From the NCBI GenBank assembly GCA_963514095.1, contig OY741282.1:13726347-13790346 (forward strand): 64,000 nt of DNA, written 5' to 3'. Every line of letters begins with the position of its first letter. Position 1 is the stretch's first letter. This stretch comes from Eutrigla gurnardus. Taxonomy: Eukaryota; Chordata; Actinopteri; Perciformes; Triglidae. The position numbers and the translations under genes were made by a program. This document shows positions 12,701 through 26,000 of the stretch, piece by piece. The notes under the pieces were generated by a model. The model saw only the letters and a program-made list of their open reading frames with translations. It was not told the origin of the DNA and did no database searches.

Positions 12701-14482
12701 GACCTCTTTTCTATGACAGTCACAGACTACGACATCAAGCCCAACGTAAGACAGTCTGCACCTTTCTTCTGTTTGTTATTTTATTTGGGTTTGGTGATCT
12801 CATGATCACAACTGGAAGTGTGGTCGAGTTCACAGCTGCTCCGAGTGAAGAATTGTGATGTCATTCCATGTAATACAAATACACTTGACTAGATGTGCCT
12901 CTCTGTGTGTGTTTTGTGCCTGATAAGAGAGTCTTTGAGGCTCCTCCATCAGGCTCTGCTCTGTTCGAGTACATTGACAGCTTTCCCTCAAGGCGCCCAG
13001 AAAAAGAACAAGAGAGGAGGAGTCCTCCCTCCTGCTTCAAGCAAAAGTCTGGAGCTGAGGATCCACTGCTCAGGTACTGAACTGTAATTCTGTCCAAAAA
13101 GATTTGGATTATTTAACATGCCCTTATGGCACGTGATGCAGACTTACACCACAACATTCAAACTGGCTATTTGTGTGGATGTTTAGGTTCGTGTCTAAGA
13201 GGAGACTGCTGCTCATCTCGGCTCCGTCTGAGGACGACTACTCCTTTCAGCAGCAGCTCTCTTCTCTCAGGGGACAAGAGTGTCACCTGGGTCAGTAACT
13301 CCCCACCCCTTCATCAGCACGCTGGCTGTCTGCTCTGTAGCTTTAAGACATGTTACGACGGGTCCTCTCTGACCTTTAAACCAACGCTGTGTTTCCCTTA
13401 TTGGCCAGAATTAAGTAATAACCATAAACATGATGTATGTTGCATTATTTTTTACTTCACTACATTTATTTTTCACATCTAGTGACCTGCTACTTTGCAG
13501 TTTCAGATTGATACAAAATAAAATAAAAATGCATTTTCAAGTAAGTATCAGTACAATTACAACTCTATCAGCTACAACATTACTTCATACTTACACTTTA
13601 ATGTGTCAAACATTAAAATCCATCAATATATATTATTACGAAATGGGTCATTCTGCAAAATGAGCATTTTTACTTTTAGTATATTTTTGATGCTGATACT
13701 TGTTTAGTTAAGTATTATTTTGTTATTTACTTAAGTAAAATATTTAACGCAGGACTTTAACTTGTAACACAATTTCTACCCAATGGATTTTACTGCGTTT
13801 AATTAAGTAAAACTTGAATACTTCTAACACCTCTTGCTATTTGTTGCTGACATTAACCCAATACTCACTTTTGGGTCATTCTTCAGGTATTCGCCACTTT
13901 GCTGTGTTGAAGCTGATTGGAACTGGAGACAAAGCATCAGGAACTGTTGAGCTGTTTCCCCTCAATGGTAAGTCACAGTAATTTGGGTGCTGAAAATATT
14001 AATTAGGAATTTACTGTGTATATTAATGTAAATATATGGGGAACATTTTTAATTCAAGGTTGAACTGTGTTTTTCAGACCTCCAAGTTGTCTTTTTAAAT
14101 CTCTTTTTATCGTGTTTTATGCACCACTTCCTTTTCTCTTCTTCCAGGTCGAAGTCAGAGTGAAGTCGAGCCGTTATCCCGCGACACGGTCAACAATCTG
14201 AGAGAACAACTGAAGATCAGTAAGGACTATTTCAGCATAGTGGTTGTGGGGAAGGATAGCGATGTCAAGGCGTGGTTCCCATCACCCATGTGGTCCTTGG
14301 ATAACATCTATGACCTGGTGGACTCCATGGAGCAGCGCCTCCAGGAGGAGAAGCTGCAGAGGAGACTGGGGATCCACTGCCCTGAGGACAGAGGCAGAGG
14401 AGGCAGCGAAGGGGGGCGCTATCCCGGCTATGATGAAGACGGTGCGGACCAGACATATTTGTATCACCGGCCGGAGGAATGA
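9787..14482 (+). CDS. ccdc80l: CCDC80-like secreted matrix protein
   Basis: Homologue of CCDC80 (URB/DRO1), a secreted extracellular-matrix protein. Coding exons: 9787-10066, 10151-10239, 10377-10550, 10652-10803, 11021-11335, 11526-11766, 11886-12042, 12609-12745, 12928-13073, 13187-13290, 13887-13967 and 14148-14482, totalling 2211 nt and 736 aa with consistent phases. Residues 1 to about 28 form a signal peptide (RPLLLLAALWGLSYPG core). Three P-DUDES/DUF4174 units begin at KKRLWVITAPSNSD (about 95), TRRLMLISTPSRD (about 413) and SKRRLLLISAPSEDD (about 566). A highly basic linker (KKKGKGKKGKKGKGKGKK, about 376-393) separates units 1 and 2. Human CCDC80, from memory, is about 950 aa, so the linker here is shorter. 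The C-terminus is acidic and tyrosine-bearing (YPGYDEDGADQTYLYHRPEE). Fish carry several CCDC80 paralogues, and I cannot tell which one this is. Confidence 0.9.
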
Positions 14483-14597
14483 TGAGAAAGGAGGAGGAAG
14501 AGCTCGCAGTGGAGTGAAGAAGAGCAAGCTCATAAACAAAGATGTGAAAACCTACACAGACCCAAAGGAATAAGTTGAATATTGTATTTTTGCGAGT

Positions 14598-14603
14598 AAT
14601 AAA
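14598..14603 (+). terminator. Polyadenylation signal of the CCDC80-like gene
   Basis: AATAAA lies about 115 bases after the stop codon. A second AATAAA near 14639 could be used instead. Confidence 0.6.
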
Positions 14604-14649
14604 TGTTAAAGGCAGAGCAGAAAATATTGGAATGGTTTAATAAAAAAAC

Positions 14650-16090
14650 AGTGAAAGCATATGGGCATCCTTTGTTTTTTTAAACATGGTGTTCTGTTTT
14701 TATTTGTTAATTACAGCAACAGTTTTACAGATTGTGCTCTTTGGCAACACTTCTGTCAGCTCTTTTTAAGCACAGTCACCGCCAGGCCCTCTGTTGAAAT
14801 ATTGTGATGCTAAAATTTAAACTGTATTCTAATGAAACACGTTCTTTTCTCTGAGCTCAACATCTATTTTTTTTATTTTTTTTTGACATTATTTACAAAT
14901 CCTTCAAAAGTTAACAGCAAAAGCCTTCAGCTGTTGAATAAATGTAATACAACAAACACACCATGTCATATAGACATCTACCAATCAGGGGCCCGGTAGC
15001 AGCACATGGCAGCATGTAAATATCCTAAACGATAGCTTAAATCTTCAGAAATCTTCAGGATGAGAAGAGATGAGGACTCGGTTCAGGGGCAATATATTTG
15101 GTTGACCAACAAACACCACAAGCCTCTGGGTGTTAATTTCTGCAAGTACAACCGCATCTCACATAAAACGGAAGTAGAAGTAAAAATAGAGAGAAAAAAA
15201 GGTTTATGTGTCGGGAGGAGGGCATCAGAGTCTCAAGAGATCCTTCTGCAGAGGAGAGCAGAGAAAAAAAGGCAGGAGGAGAAATATTCTCCTAACGACT
15301 AGTTAATGAAACACTACAAAATAGTTCATGCAGGGATAATGTTTGATTAGAGATTAGCTCACTTTATTGATTTACCTGACGACATGCTACTTTTATAGAC
15401 TGACCAATAACCATAGAAACGAATGAAAGTGGAGCCGCTAATATCAAATACCTACCTCAAATAAATGAATGCTTTCCTAAATCACTCCTCGCTATGAATA
15501 AAAGGAACTCTCTGACAGCATTCTCAGTGTATTTGTTAAAGCGGCTCCTTGAGTCTATAAAGATAAAAGTCACTTGAACTTTGCTGCCAAATGCACTTGA
15601 AAGTCTTAGGCTGCTTAAATTAGTGGCTTACAATGTAATTCTTAACAGCAATAATGAAATCATTTTTTTTGTGTTTGGTTGTTTAATTTACTTGTGAAAG
15701 ATAACCTAATGTTTGGTATTCATCAGATATAAAATGTCTACAGAAGCTTGCCTCTAATTGCAAACTATTATCTCAACCATACTGTGTAAAACGCCCGTCA
15801 CAGATAAATACTGCAGCAATAAAAACACTTTACAGCCTCCAACAGCAAAAAAACAACATGTGACTGTCATGAGGAAGTACAGTCTAATAAACCTTGACAG
15901 CCTTATCATATATGATAGTCCCTTGACGTGTATCTAGCGCCACCATCAGGTCAAAATCCATGCTAATAAGCTAACAGTCTAAGCTAGGATGTTGAAACCA
16001 TCACGGCGCCTCGAAGACAGTTGGTCTGGTTGTCATGCCGACACATGTTCGGATTGTTTACTCTCTACAGGGGTTTCTGCATATTATGTA
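14650..16090. other. Intergenic, no gene seen
   Basis: AT-rich sequence after the CCDC80-like gene. Short ORFs such as the one at 15060-15302 resemble no family I know and have no splice or start context worth supporting. Confidence 0.55.
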
Positions 16091-16091
16091 A

Positions 16092-16158
16092 GGGATAATG
16101 CACGCCTCCACGTCGTCCATTCATTTCTGTTAATGGACACCTCGTCGGGCATTATCCC
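16092..16158. repeat. Imperfect nested hairpin beside a MITE-like element
   Basis: Outer arms GGGATAATGC (16092-16101) and GCATTATCCC (16149-16158) enclose inner arms GTCCATT (16115-16121) and AATGGAC (16132-16138). The palindrome abuts the repeat at 16161-16598 and is probably part of the same interspersed family. Confidence 0.7.
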
Positions 16159-16160
16159 GC

Positions 16161-16598
16161 TTATACCATGGTCACCTACGAAATAAAGAAATATTTAATC
16201 AATTAATAATGCAATAATAATGTGTGATAGAGTTAAAAGTTGAGCTGACTATTTAATATCTCCGTATGCAGGCGTTGCCAAGCAAAGTGGCTATAGCGAC
16301 CCGACCGCAGCAGTTGATGTCAGTGAGATGATGGCTTAACCTTACGCTACATGATACAAATATCATTTCAGAAGGCCAGTGCACTACTATTCTGTCTTGC
16401 TGTTGTGATGAATAAACTGTGAAATAACGTTGAGTCTCCGTTGCCATGCTTACCATCTAGCGTTTGAGCCAGCGCAATAATTTACAACTGTCATCGGGCA
16501 ATTTGACGGAACGTCTTTCCTAGGTGTACATTAACACTTTTTAACCTACACCCTCCAGCCAATCAGAATCGAGTATTCACCCAGACCATATGGTATAA
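16161..16598. mobile_element. MITE-like non-autonomous DNA transposon copy
   Basis: The left end TTATACCATGGTC and the reverse complement of the right end (TTATACCATATGGTC) form short imperfect terminal inverted repeats around about 438 bases without coding capacity. The right part (CAATCAGAATCGAGTATTCA) resembles, from memory, an interspersed repeat common in fish genomes. The copy is diverged and its true borders may include the adjoining hairpin. The superfamily cannot be assigned by eye. Confidence 0.45.
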
Positions 16599-16848
16599 AG
16601 GCCATATCAGTCATGTTGCATTTTCCGTTAACCAAAAATGCTATTTAAAGTTTTTGATATGGCTGCTATGGAACAAGCCTCACAGTGTTTTTTCTGTTGA
16701 CCCGCCACCGAGTGAGCGGGGCATCAGTTGTTGAGCACAGAGGGGAACTGCTGGGAGTTTGCCAGGGATAGGCAAATCCCAGAGATCAAAACACACCGAT
16801 AACAGAGGCTGAGACTCACAGCCACACACAACACACACACTGCTCAGA

Positions 16849-16856
16849 GAGGAAGT
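16849..16856 (+). promoter_or_regulatory. PU.1/ETS-type motif upstream of fyb1
   Basis: GAGGAAGT within AGAGAGGAAGTAGG matches the purine-rich PU.1/ETS consensus and lies about 240 bases upstream of the fyb1 ATG. FYB1 is a blood-cell gene, so such a site would be fitting. A single motif match is weak evidence. Confidence 0.35.
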
Positions 16857-17090
16857 AGGCGAGTAGTCTGCCTATGAAGAACTGGAGTGTACACCCCCTC
16901 CCCTCCACCGAATACAAACACACTTACTGCTGTGTCACACTATTTGTCATTCACTTTATCTCGGCAGCTCTCCTTCTCTCTTTCACTTGGACAGCCACAG
17001 AAACTCACACAGACACACTGAACAAACACACTCACTTTATTCACTGGCCATTTGGACGTAGCAGAGTCCTGCGGCGTTGCAGTCCTCAGC

Positions 17091-20000
17091 ATGGTAAGTA
17101 CAACTTAACTTAACTATTTGAAGAAAAATCACTTTCTAGGCGTTAGAATGAATCTAGAGTGCCTTTGTAAGATTTAATGAGAGACGGCGACTATTGTAAA
17201 ACTGAGTTTAGGGCATTTTACAACACGTGTAAAGTATTATGAAAAGATATGATGAGCATTTCTCTGCAACAACACACTCAAGTAGCCTTTCGTTCTCGTC
17301 CACATGCATTTGACAGTGGAATTTGTTTGAGCAAGTTACTGCATGTGTGATTACAGAGGATCTGCCATATATATATAGATTTAGAGTTTTTGTTACATTT
17401 CTTCATATATTTCTTGTAGAAACAGGAGAGATTATTGATCGCGTTTTATGGTTTTGTGTCAACTAAATTGAGCAAGACAACTTTGGCCTCCACTTTTCAC
17501 CACACTAGAAGTAGAAGTAATGGTTCCTCTTTGCTCTGACCAGACGACCTCTTTCTCTCATTCTTTTCATTTGACTGGAAATGTACTTGTGCTTAATAAC
17601 GTGTACGGACAACTACATTGTTCATTGATATTTGCAATAGCAGGGAAAATAGCTAATCACCTCACCAGCTAGCTTAAGTATTTTTGGCCAACACAACAAT
17701 GTGTTTCTCAGTTTTTACCATGAATTTTCACACAACAAAAGTGACCCATCACTAAAACAAAAACCTGTTTACAGGCTAAACCATTAAAACTAATGTAGTC
17801 TTTCACAGCCTTGCAATCAATCCTACCTTTATATTTTTAGTGAGGATTGGACTTCATGGCCATCGTGGCTGCAGTTTGTGGTTCTCTTGTGTTGCGTTAT
17901 TCTTAGAGCCGTTTCCAGGATTTATAAAGTATTTAAAAAAATTATTATTAGTATTTTTTTTTTTCACAAAAGTGCACTGCACAAACATTTAGAGAAGCAG
18001 TAATTGCAAGCGCCTTGTACAAACCATATTGGGAAATCTTAAGTTTACTGTTGTTGAGAAATGGAGGAAACTTTCCTCTAATTTCATATGAAGTCACATC
18101 CTTTTGCCACCACTGCAAGATGTTAGTGGCACCTTCTTAAGTGGCACTCCTCGCTAAAGCCTTTCTTTTTTTCAGCACCATCTGTGCATCTCTATAAACT
18201 GCTAGCTCCAGTGTTAGCTCCAATGCTAGCTCCACTGCATTTGTGAAACACAGGAGTCGGACATTTACAACCATCTAAAAATGGCAGTTTTCGACAGCGG
18301 ACTGAAAAGTATCGAAACTTGAAAAAAAACAATCCTCCCACATCAATCAATCCTCCATTGTTCTTTCATAGGCCCAGTATTCTACAGTATATATATAATG
18401 GAGCTACTGCTAGAGAAATAGCCCAGACATAGTGTTTTTAGACATATTTTGGAAAGTTTTTCCCACAATATCTGCTTGATGCGTGATTAACAGATGTGTG
18501 GTTATGTTGTGATTGGTTAAGATAACAAAAAAGATCAGCCTTGAATCATCTTTTTCAGTATTTAACCAAAACATTTGACAAATTTCCTCTAAAACATAAG
18601 TCAAAAACAATTAGCAGTGTATAAATGTTTTATTTAACAGCATCCTGAGAGACCATGTGACTCTACTGAGATCATAGTTACAATAACAAACACCAGCTGC
18701 TTCTTTTTTTTTACTGGCAACTCCACGATTTGACATAAGCATCACTGGTCTTGCTGTGTGTTGAATATTGTTATATGATCTGTTCACTGTGGTTTAACTT
18801 CCCATTTAGCCTCATGCAGTACACTCGCCCTCAGTGCTCCGCTGTAATAGCACGCTCTTATCTCCACTTCCTGGTCAGGTGCTGACTCTAGTCAAACCTG
18901 CCTCATTAGGTGTGGCTGCTATTTGGTCAGTTCACTGTGCCACTTGACTGATACTGGACCAGTATTGTGGGCACATTTGGATGCAACATTTAGTCGTTCT
19001 GAACACCTCAGGGTGCTCATAGGACAGCCTTTTAAGTTTGAATGGCTTATCCATTCATGCCATAGCCAAAGCAACACCATATATGTCTTTCTATAGAGTG
19101 TAATACATAATAGACATATAGGAAATGTCCCTCCCCCTCTCCTCCAACAATCAGTGCTTGACAAAAGTACCTTTCGTTTACCTACATCGGAGAATGTGAT
19201 ATAATAGGGACGTCAATAAGGAAGTCAAAAGAACTGAGGTCTGAGAAGTAATAAAGATTTATAGCCGTTACCTGCAATGAGAAGTTTATCTAGCTTATAA
19301 GTACCGTATAATTAACATTAAAATTTGCTCTGAAGTGTTGTTAACCTTCTGTCTACTTATGAGAACGTTGTCTTTAGAAATAGCACATTTGCTTTTCACT
19401 TGAACCACATTTAAATACAATGTGAGGTAAACATCTTGGTTCCAAGTTCTCTTCATAGGCTACATTATCTAAATAATACATCATAAATAATCGTTTACTT
19501 GGTTACATGAAGAATACATGGCTTCATTTCTGTCCTATTAACAAGAGCGTTATGGGGAGCTGCTGGTTTAAGACTCTAAGAGTCAAGAGTTTTACTTTCC
19601 TGTTAAAACCAAAGAGATTATGACCGTCCTGTACCTGCTGAGCCACAACAGTGTGTGAAGTTGTTGATGTGGTTTGTGAGGAATGGGCCAATATGAGTTA
19701 AATAAGTGACCACAAGGAGAGTTTGGTAATAAGAAAAGAAAATTCCCTGTTAGGAAATATACGTTTTTTTAGGGTTTCGCTACTTTCTGTTCCTATGTGA
19801 ACTTTAATATCAGCCTTTGTGCATTTCCTCTTTCAGTTGTCTAGCGGTTTCTGTTTTGGGGACTTTTGTTTCAAAAGTAATTTGATAGTCTGGCCTGCTC
19901 ACCATGATTTTCAGTTCTGGTTTCATATTCTGATTATTAAACTCTCTGTCTGACCCTCTTCCATACTTTCCAGGAAAACAAATCTGATGTAAAGGCCATG

Positions 20001-23000
20001 ATGGCTCGCTTCCAATCAGGTGGGGCGAGCACCGATGAGACTTCTTCCACACCGCCTGGACGCATCAAACAACCCCTGCACCCCACCCTCTCCTCCGGCC
20101 TGAATTCACACACAAAGAAAGCGGTCATGGAAAGCCTCTCTGGCGGTGCCATTCCTCCTAAACCCAATTTTCTGAAAAGCACAGCGTCAACTAAAAGTGA
20201 CACCGAGATAATTGAACCACACAAAGCTAAAGCCCTTGCGAGCAGGTTTGGAAACACCCAGGATGACAACAAAAAGCCTGTGTTTAAACAGCAGGGACCC
20301 TTGAAGTCACCTTTTTCACAGGCTCCTGAAGCTAAAGGCCCTCTCCACAAGCCCGCACTCAACAAGCCGTCCCTGAACTCCACCCTGTCCGACTCCAAAC
20401 CCGCCTTTCCTAAACCGGTGCCACCGCTCAACTCCAAGCCCAGCTGGGTGAAAGAAGACAGCGGCGGAGGTTTGAAACAAAAACCCAGCAGCAGCATTGT
20501 AAAATTACTGCAGCAAAATGAGCAGGCAGCAGGAGCCGGCACAAACACCGTGAACAAACCTTCACCGCCGACAAACTCCGCTTTTAAGTCCACTTCCAAC
20601 TTCAAGACTGCTCAGAATACCTTTAACAAGGACTCAGAAAGCGCTGCGAAAGAGGAAAAAGCCGACAAACAGCCCCTAACTGCTACTAACTCCGTCCCTC
20701 CTCAAAAACCTCCAGCCAGTAAAAAGCCTAGCTTCAAAAAACCTTCGACGCTTTCCCCTCAGACTAGCAGCGATGTCACTTCACACCCCAAGAGCAACCC
20801 CCTCCCGAACAGTTTGGCTTTGGGCCCCCCTCCTGCCAAGCCTAACCGACCCCCCAAAGTCAACCTGGAGTCCTTTAAAAGAGGCGCTGTGGCCCCTGAT
20901 CATGGTGAGTAGGACTTCAGTCACAGGTTTAATAGTGAGACACCATATAAACACCTTAGATTAGTACAATAAATCAGTATTTACACAAATGTAACCAATC
21001 ATCACTGCGTTTTGCATTTTAGACTTTAGTCTGAGGCACCACCAAAGCCATAATGGCTTAACACAAAGATGTGTGATCACAGTTTTAGCACCACAGATAA
21101 ACTCTTAAGATTCAGCAGGACAGTTTAAGTTATTTTTGGGGGTTCCTTTATTGTTATTGCTAGATTTATTCTTGTGAATAGTCAAACAATATAATGTTCA
21201 CATCAAAAAACATTATCTTTAAGGGTGCTATTATGATCATATGAACAAATCTTCAGAAAGAATTGAAAGAAAATGACAATTTAAACATTTCTTCAGAGAT
21301 GGGGATGTCCTGCAGAGGGAAATATGGGCTCGTGACCTCAGCACATAATTTGTTCTCTGGTCTCAAAGGAGATACTGAGCTGAATAAAACAGCTTAAATA
21401 ACGTAGCGATGAACCACCATAGCATTTCCAAATGGAATGAAAAGCATATCATAGTTTTAAGAATGATAGATTATTGCTTTTTCAGTATAAATCTGAAATG
21501 AGGTGGAAAAAAGAGTTCGGAGAGTACAAGCCAGAAGGTACACACATGTGGGCCCACAGGCAATAACACTTCAACTCTATCTGGCTGCATTCACATCATT
21601 TGTTTTCCATTATGGATGATGTGTCTTTGGCCCCTGCTTTGCAATCATTATGCAACAAATACAACAAACCAAACACGTTTTCAGCATCGTTTTGCTTCTA
21701 AATCATCCAATCAACACGCTCCCTAAGCTAAACCAGGCGCCTGCGGTGGAGAATTAGATGAGTTTGCTGTTGTCTCACATGCATTTCCTCTTTGTCCCTA
21801 CTTTGGACAGACATTTCAGAGGTTTGAAAAGTCCTTGCTTCACCAACGTGGTGTGTTCGTGACTTTAACAATGTTCAGCCTGTAGTTGTTGACTTAACTT
21901 TGGGTTATCGGACGCAACAGCAACGCAAACAACTTCTGCTTGTGCGTGCTAGCTTAAAAAGTGAATTGTTCCTCACATTTTGAGATATTTTCATACAGCA
22001 GCCGAATTTGCATTTCGTCCTTTCCTTACAAAAGTGACTGGAAGTGACATTAGACTGTAGATTCGTTCAGAGCTTAAAATAAGACACCAAAGTCACAGAA
22101 ACACACTTGGTTCCTCTATTTCCACCCGGCCAAGTTCCCTGTCCAGTTTCTCTTTCTCTCGCCCCGTCGATCTCCGCTCTGACAGCTTATTTTGTTTCAC
22201 CAAATGAGGAAGTAAGTTCCAGCAAACAGGGATAGTTCAAGTGAGAGGCTCTGTTTTTAGACTCACAAGGTGACCAAAGGCTGTTGGCTGCATTGTGTCA
22301 CAAAAACATGGGAAAATACTGGAACACGTCAAACTTTTATTATTGTTGTTGGCTTCTTTTCATTTATTCTTACCAACAACGTTTAGCCAGTTTGTGATTT
22401 AATTAAATGTACTCAAGTACTACAAGTACAATTTAAAGGTAGGCTACTTGTACGGTTTTTGCTACTTTATACTTCCACTTCCAACACATATCAGACAAAC
22501 ATTTTAAAATCATTAATATAGTTATCCATCCATCTATTTATCTACACACAGGCAGACACTGAAACGCACTAGTGAAGACACTTGCAGCACATTCTCTATT
22601 TGTACATGATGTGTTTTTGTTACAGGTTCTGGCAACTCTAAGAAACCCACCATCCTGACTCCTCTGGCCTCACACCCCGGTAACCATAGCAACCAGGTGC
22701 CCCCGACTCCACCCCCTCCGACTGTAGTTCCCAGTCTGCCACCACGGCACCCAGGAGCCATGTGAGCCCCACATTCATTCACAAACATACTTACAGACGA
22801 CACAGACTGTTTGCTTTCTCCAGTGTACTGAAGCTAAATGCTGACTGTGCCTTTATAGGATCCAGCAAGATGAGTGCTATGATGACATCGATGACTTTAA
22901 CACCGCTCCTCCACCTCTACCACCCTCTACAGGTAACCGTCACAATCTGATCAGATGTGATGTGTCATGAAGACAACCATGTTTATGTTCATAACATCAC

Positions 23001-26000
23001 AGGAAGACGGAAGTGATGAGGAACTATTCTACGTTTACATATCAGAGGAAACACATGAAAGGAACTGTATTAGTCAGCATATTTGTCTCACTGTTACTAA
23101 TATTTAACCTACTTTGTGGTAGCTGTTTTGGTTATTTGCAAATTATTTACATACTACTCTTTTGTATGGTGAAAATGATGTAGTTAGTTTAACATAATTC
23201 AGAATCAAGAGTTAAAATGTTTGAGCAACTCTCTGTGACTTACATAATACAAATAGTCAGAGCTGTCATGATGATAGCGATGCCACAAAGATCCAATTCT
23301 CTTGTAATGTTGATTCATCCTGTCTCTTCAGGTCACCCGAGTCAGAGGGCAAAGGTGAGAAATTCACGTAAATACAGATTTGCATGCAGGTTATACGTGC
23401 AGATGAAGATACAAACACACACCCAGATAAAAACATTCACGTGTGCTCATGAAGACACTGGAGGTGTTCAGCACAGGTATTTCTTCAAATGTCCAAAGCG
23501 AACTGACCGATGCTGAGCTATTCACAGACAGTGATTGAGTGCAAATCTGTGAACTGAACTGAACAAATTGATTGAAATCAGCAAAGTGGTTTAGGATTTC
23601 CATCTCTAAATGTGACTGACGAAGCTAGCGGTGCGATATGTGGCAGGATGGAGTGAAAACATACAGCGGCGTGCAGGATGAGTGTTGTATGAATCAGAGG
23701 ATGGAAAATATCAAATATCTATAATATATGTGCATGTAATTGTAAAAAAAACAAAACAAGAATAGAGCAAATATAGAAAATGTGCATTAAATATGTGTGG
23801 CATGCAGACTGTATGATGCATGAGAGTGTTTTTGCTGTTTTTAATTCATGTGTTCTTCAGGAGGAAGATGATGATGACGGAGAGATGTATGAGGATCTTG
23901 ATGAACGATGGTGAGAGAGAGTGTGTTTATCCCACCCCTCACTGATTCTGCTTTCTCTTTAAATCCAGTTTAGTGGAGTGATTTAATCCATACTTGTTTA
24001 TTTATGTACCGGTATGTGCATTTATATCCATAGCTGCACTCTTTCAGTCAACCACCTCATGTTGACATTTATTTGGCTTTCCTCTTTGATAATAAGTTTG
24101 GAAATCTTAGGAACGTCAGTCTGGCAACTCAACCAGTAAGCTGTATCTTGCAAATAGATTTGTCTCCATCATCTACTGTCAACTCTGTCTCCCTCCAAAA
24201 GGGAAGCGGTTGAACAAAAACAAGAAAAGAAGAGAGAGAAAGAGGAGAAGGAGGAGAAAAAACGACTGGAGGCTGAGAAGAAGGAGCAGAAGGAACGTGA
24301 GAAGAAGGAACAAGATGCCAGAAAGAAATTCAAAGTGAGTAAACAAGACTTCTATTAATAAATGTAACAATCTAATTGATTTATTTTTTAATCTGTGTGT
24401 TTATATTATGTCTGTGTGTGGCTGTGTGTGTGTGTTAGTTGGTTGGGCCCCTGGAGGTCATCCACCAAGGGAAGGCTCGTGCGGATTGCCGAAGCAATAA
24501 GACAGACCTCGCTCTGAAGCAGGGAGACTGCCTGGACATCATCCGTGTCCATGGCAACCCGGAGGGACGATGGCTGGGACGGACGCAGGATGGATCCAGT
24601 AAGTTCAATCTGCAAATACAGGACGAGTCATCCGGTTACATCTCTTAACATTATTATCTTTTTATTTAATTCTCATTTTTCATTTAAAAGACTATAGTTA
24701 AGCCACTGGCATGCCATACATCCCACCCAAAATCCCAATTAAGGTCAATAAATCAAATATTTCACATATTTCCAACAGTTGGTTACGTGAAGACCACTTC
24801 AGTGGAAATTGACTTCAACAGTCTTAAGAATCGTCAAGCTCAGCAGCCGTACGAGCCCGAGGTCTACGACGACATTGATGTGATCTCTGCTGATAACAGG
24901 TACTGAATTAGAGATTCTAACTCTACAACCTTTGTTAGAATGGAGACGAGTGAAACGATAGGAGCCACTGGCAACAGCAGTATTTTTTCTTCATTATAAA
25001 AGGCCAATAAGTAGTTGTAAAATTTTCACCTTTGTTCTTGAAAAATCAGTTTGGTATATTGATTAAATATGATGACCTGAGAGCTGGATGACCAGTGAGA
25101 AATTAATTAATTTTATACCAAATCCTTCTCTCTCCACAGTGGTATGAAAGGACCAGGAGGTACGCTTCAAACCTTACAATAATATAATTAATTTTGTTCT
25201 ATTCTCTGTCTCTGCCTTCAGTTAATGCCAGGCTTGTTTCACTGAGATAAAACATTATGTTATATATATTTGCTGTTGCGCTGTAGTTGTCCTGCCTCCG
25301 CTGCCAGATGACGAAGGAGAAATATATGATGATGTCATTGATCCAAACCTGGAAGTCAGGTAGGAACTGATCTGTGAATTTACACAAAAAAAGTATTAAA
25401 AAGAGTGTTTTAGTACAATATGCTTAACGCAGAAAAGATTGAAAAGAAATGCAGGTATTTTCATGCTTGGTTGGCTCTCTAGTCCCGTGGACTCCAGCCC
25501 TTCTCCTGTGAAGCCCCGTGGCTTCCTGTGGAGGTTTGACCGGAACAGACGTCCACTCAGCACTAAAGTGTAAAATACCGTCATTAGTAAGACTGATCAC
25601 AGATCTACTGTCCGCTGTCGTTAATCCCTCATCTTTCAGCCGTCGGTTTCTCTCGGATGAACTTGCTTTTGAATGTAGATTTTCCCTCCAGATCAGATCA
25701 CTTCACCTCTCACTGAATAACAGGATGTTCATTTGCTGTCGTTTCAGTGATTACAATCAGTGCGGCTGAATATCTGTGATTTCACTAATCTTCTTGAGTC
25801 GTTTGCCCGTCTGAAATTCACGTACATGAAATTCATGCATGTCTGAGCTAATCAGAAAATCAAGGCACCATCTGTTAACACTGTCAGGTTGACGCCTACT
25901 AATTAATGTATTGTGTTGCAATGCATGCATATAATTATTCATTTGGGCCACTTTCAATCATATTAACCTACTTTTAATCCGCAATACTGTAATGATATGA

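Noticed and set aside
15060..15302. 80-aa plus-strand ORF rich in Lys/Glu
   Set aside because: Low-complexity composition, no family resemblance, no supporting splice sites or conserved start context.
19937..20605. 222-aa minus-strand ORF
   Set aside because: Shadow of the large fyb1 exon 19974-20904, which has clear family similarity on the plus strand.
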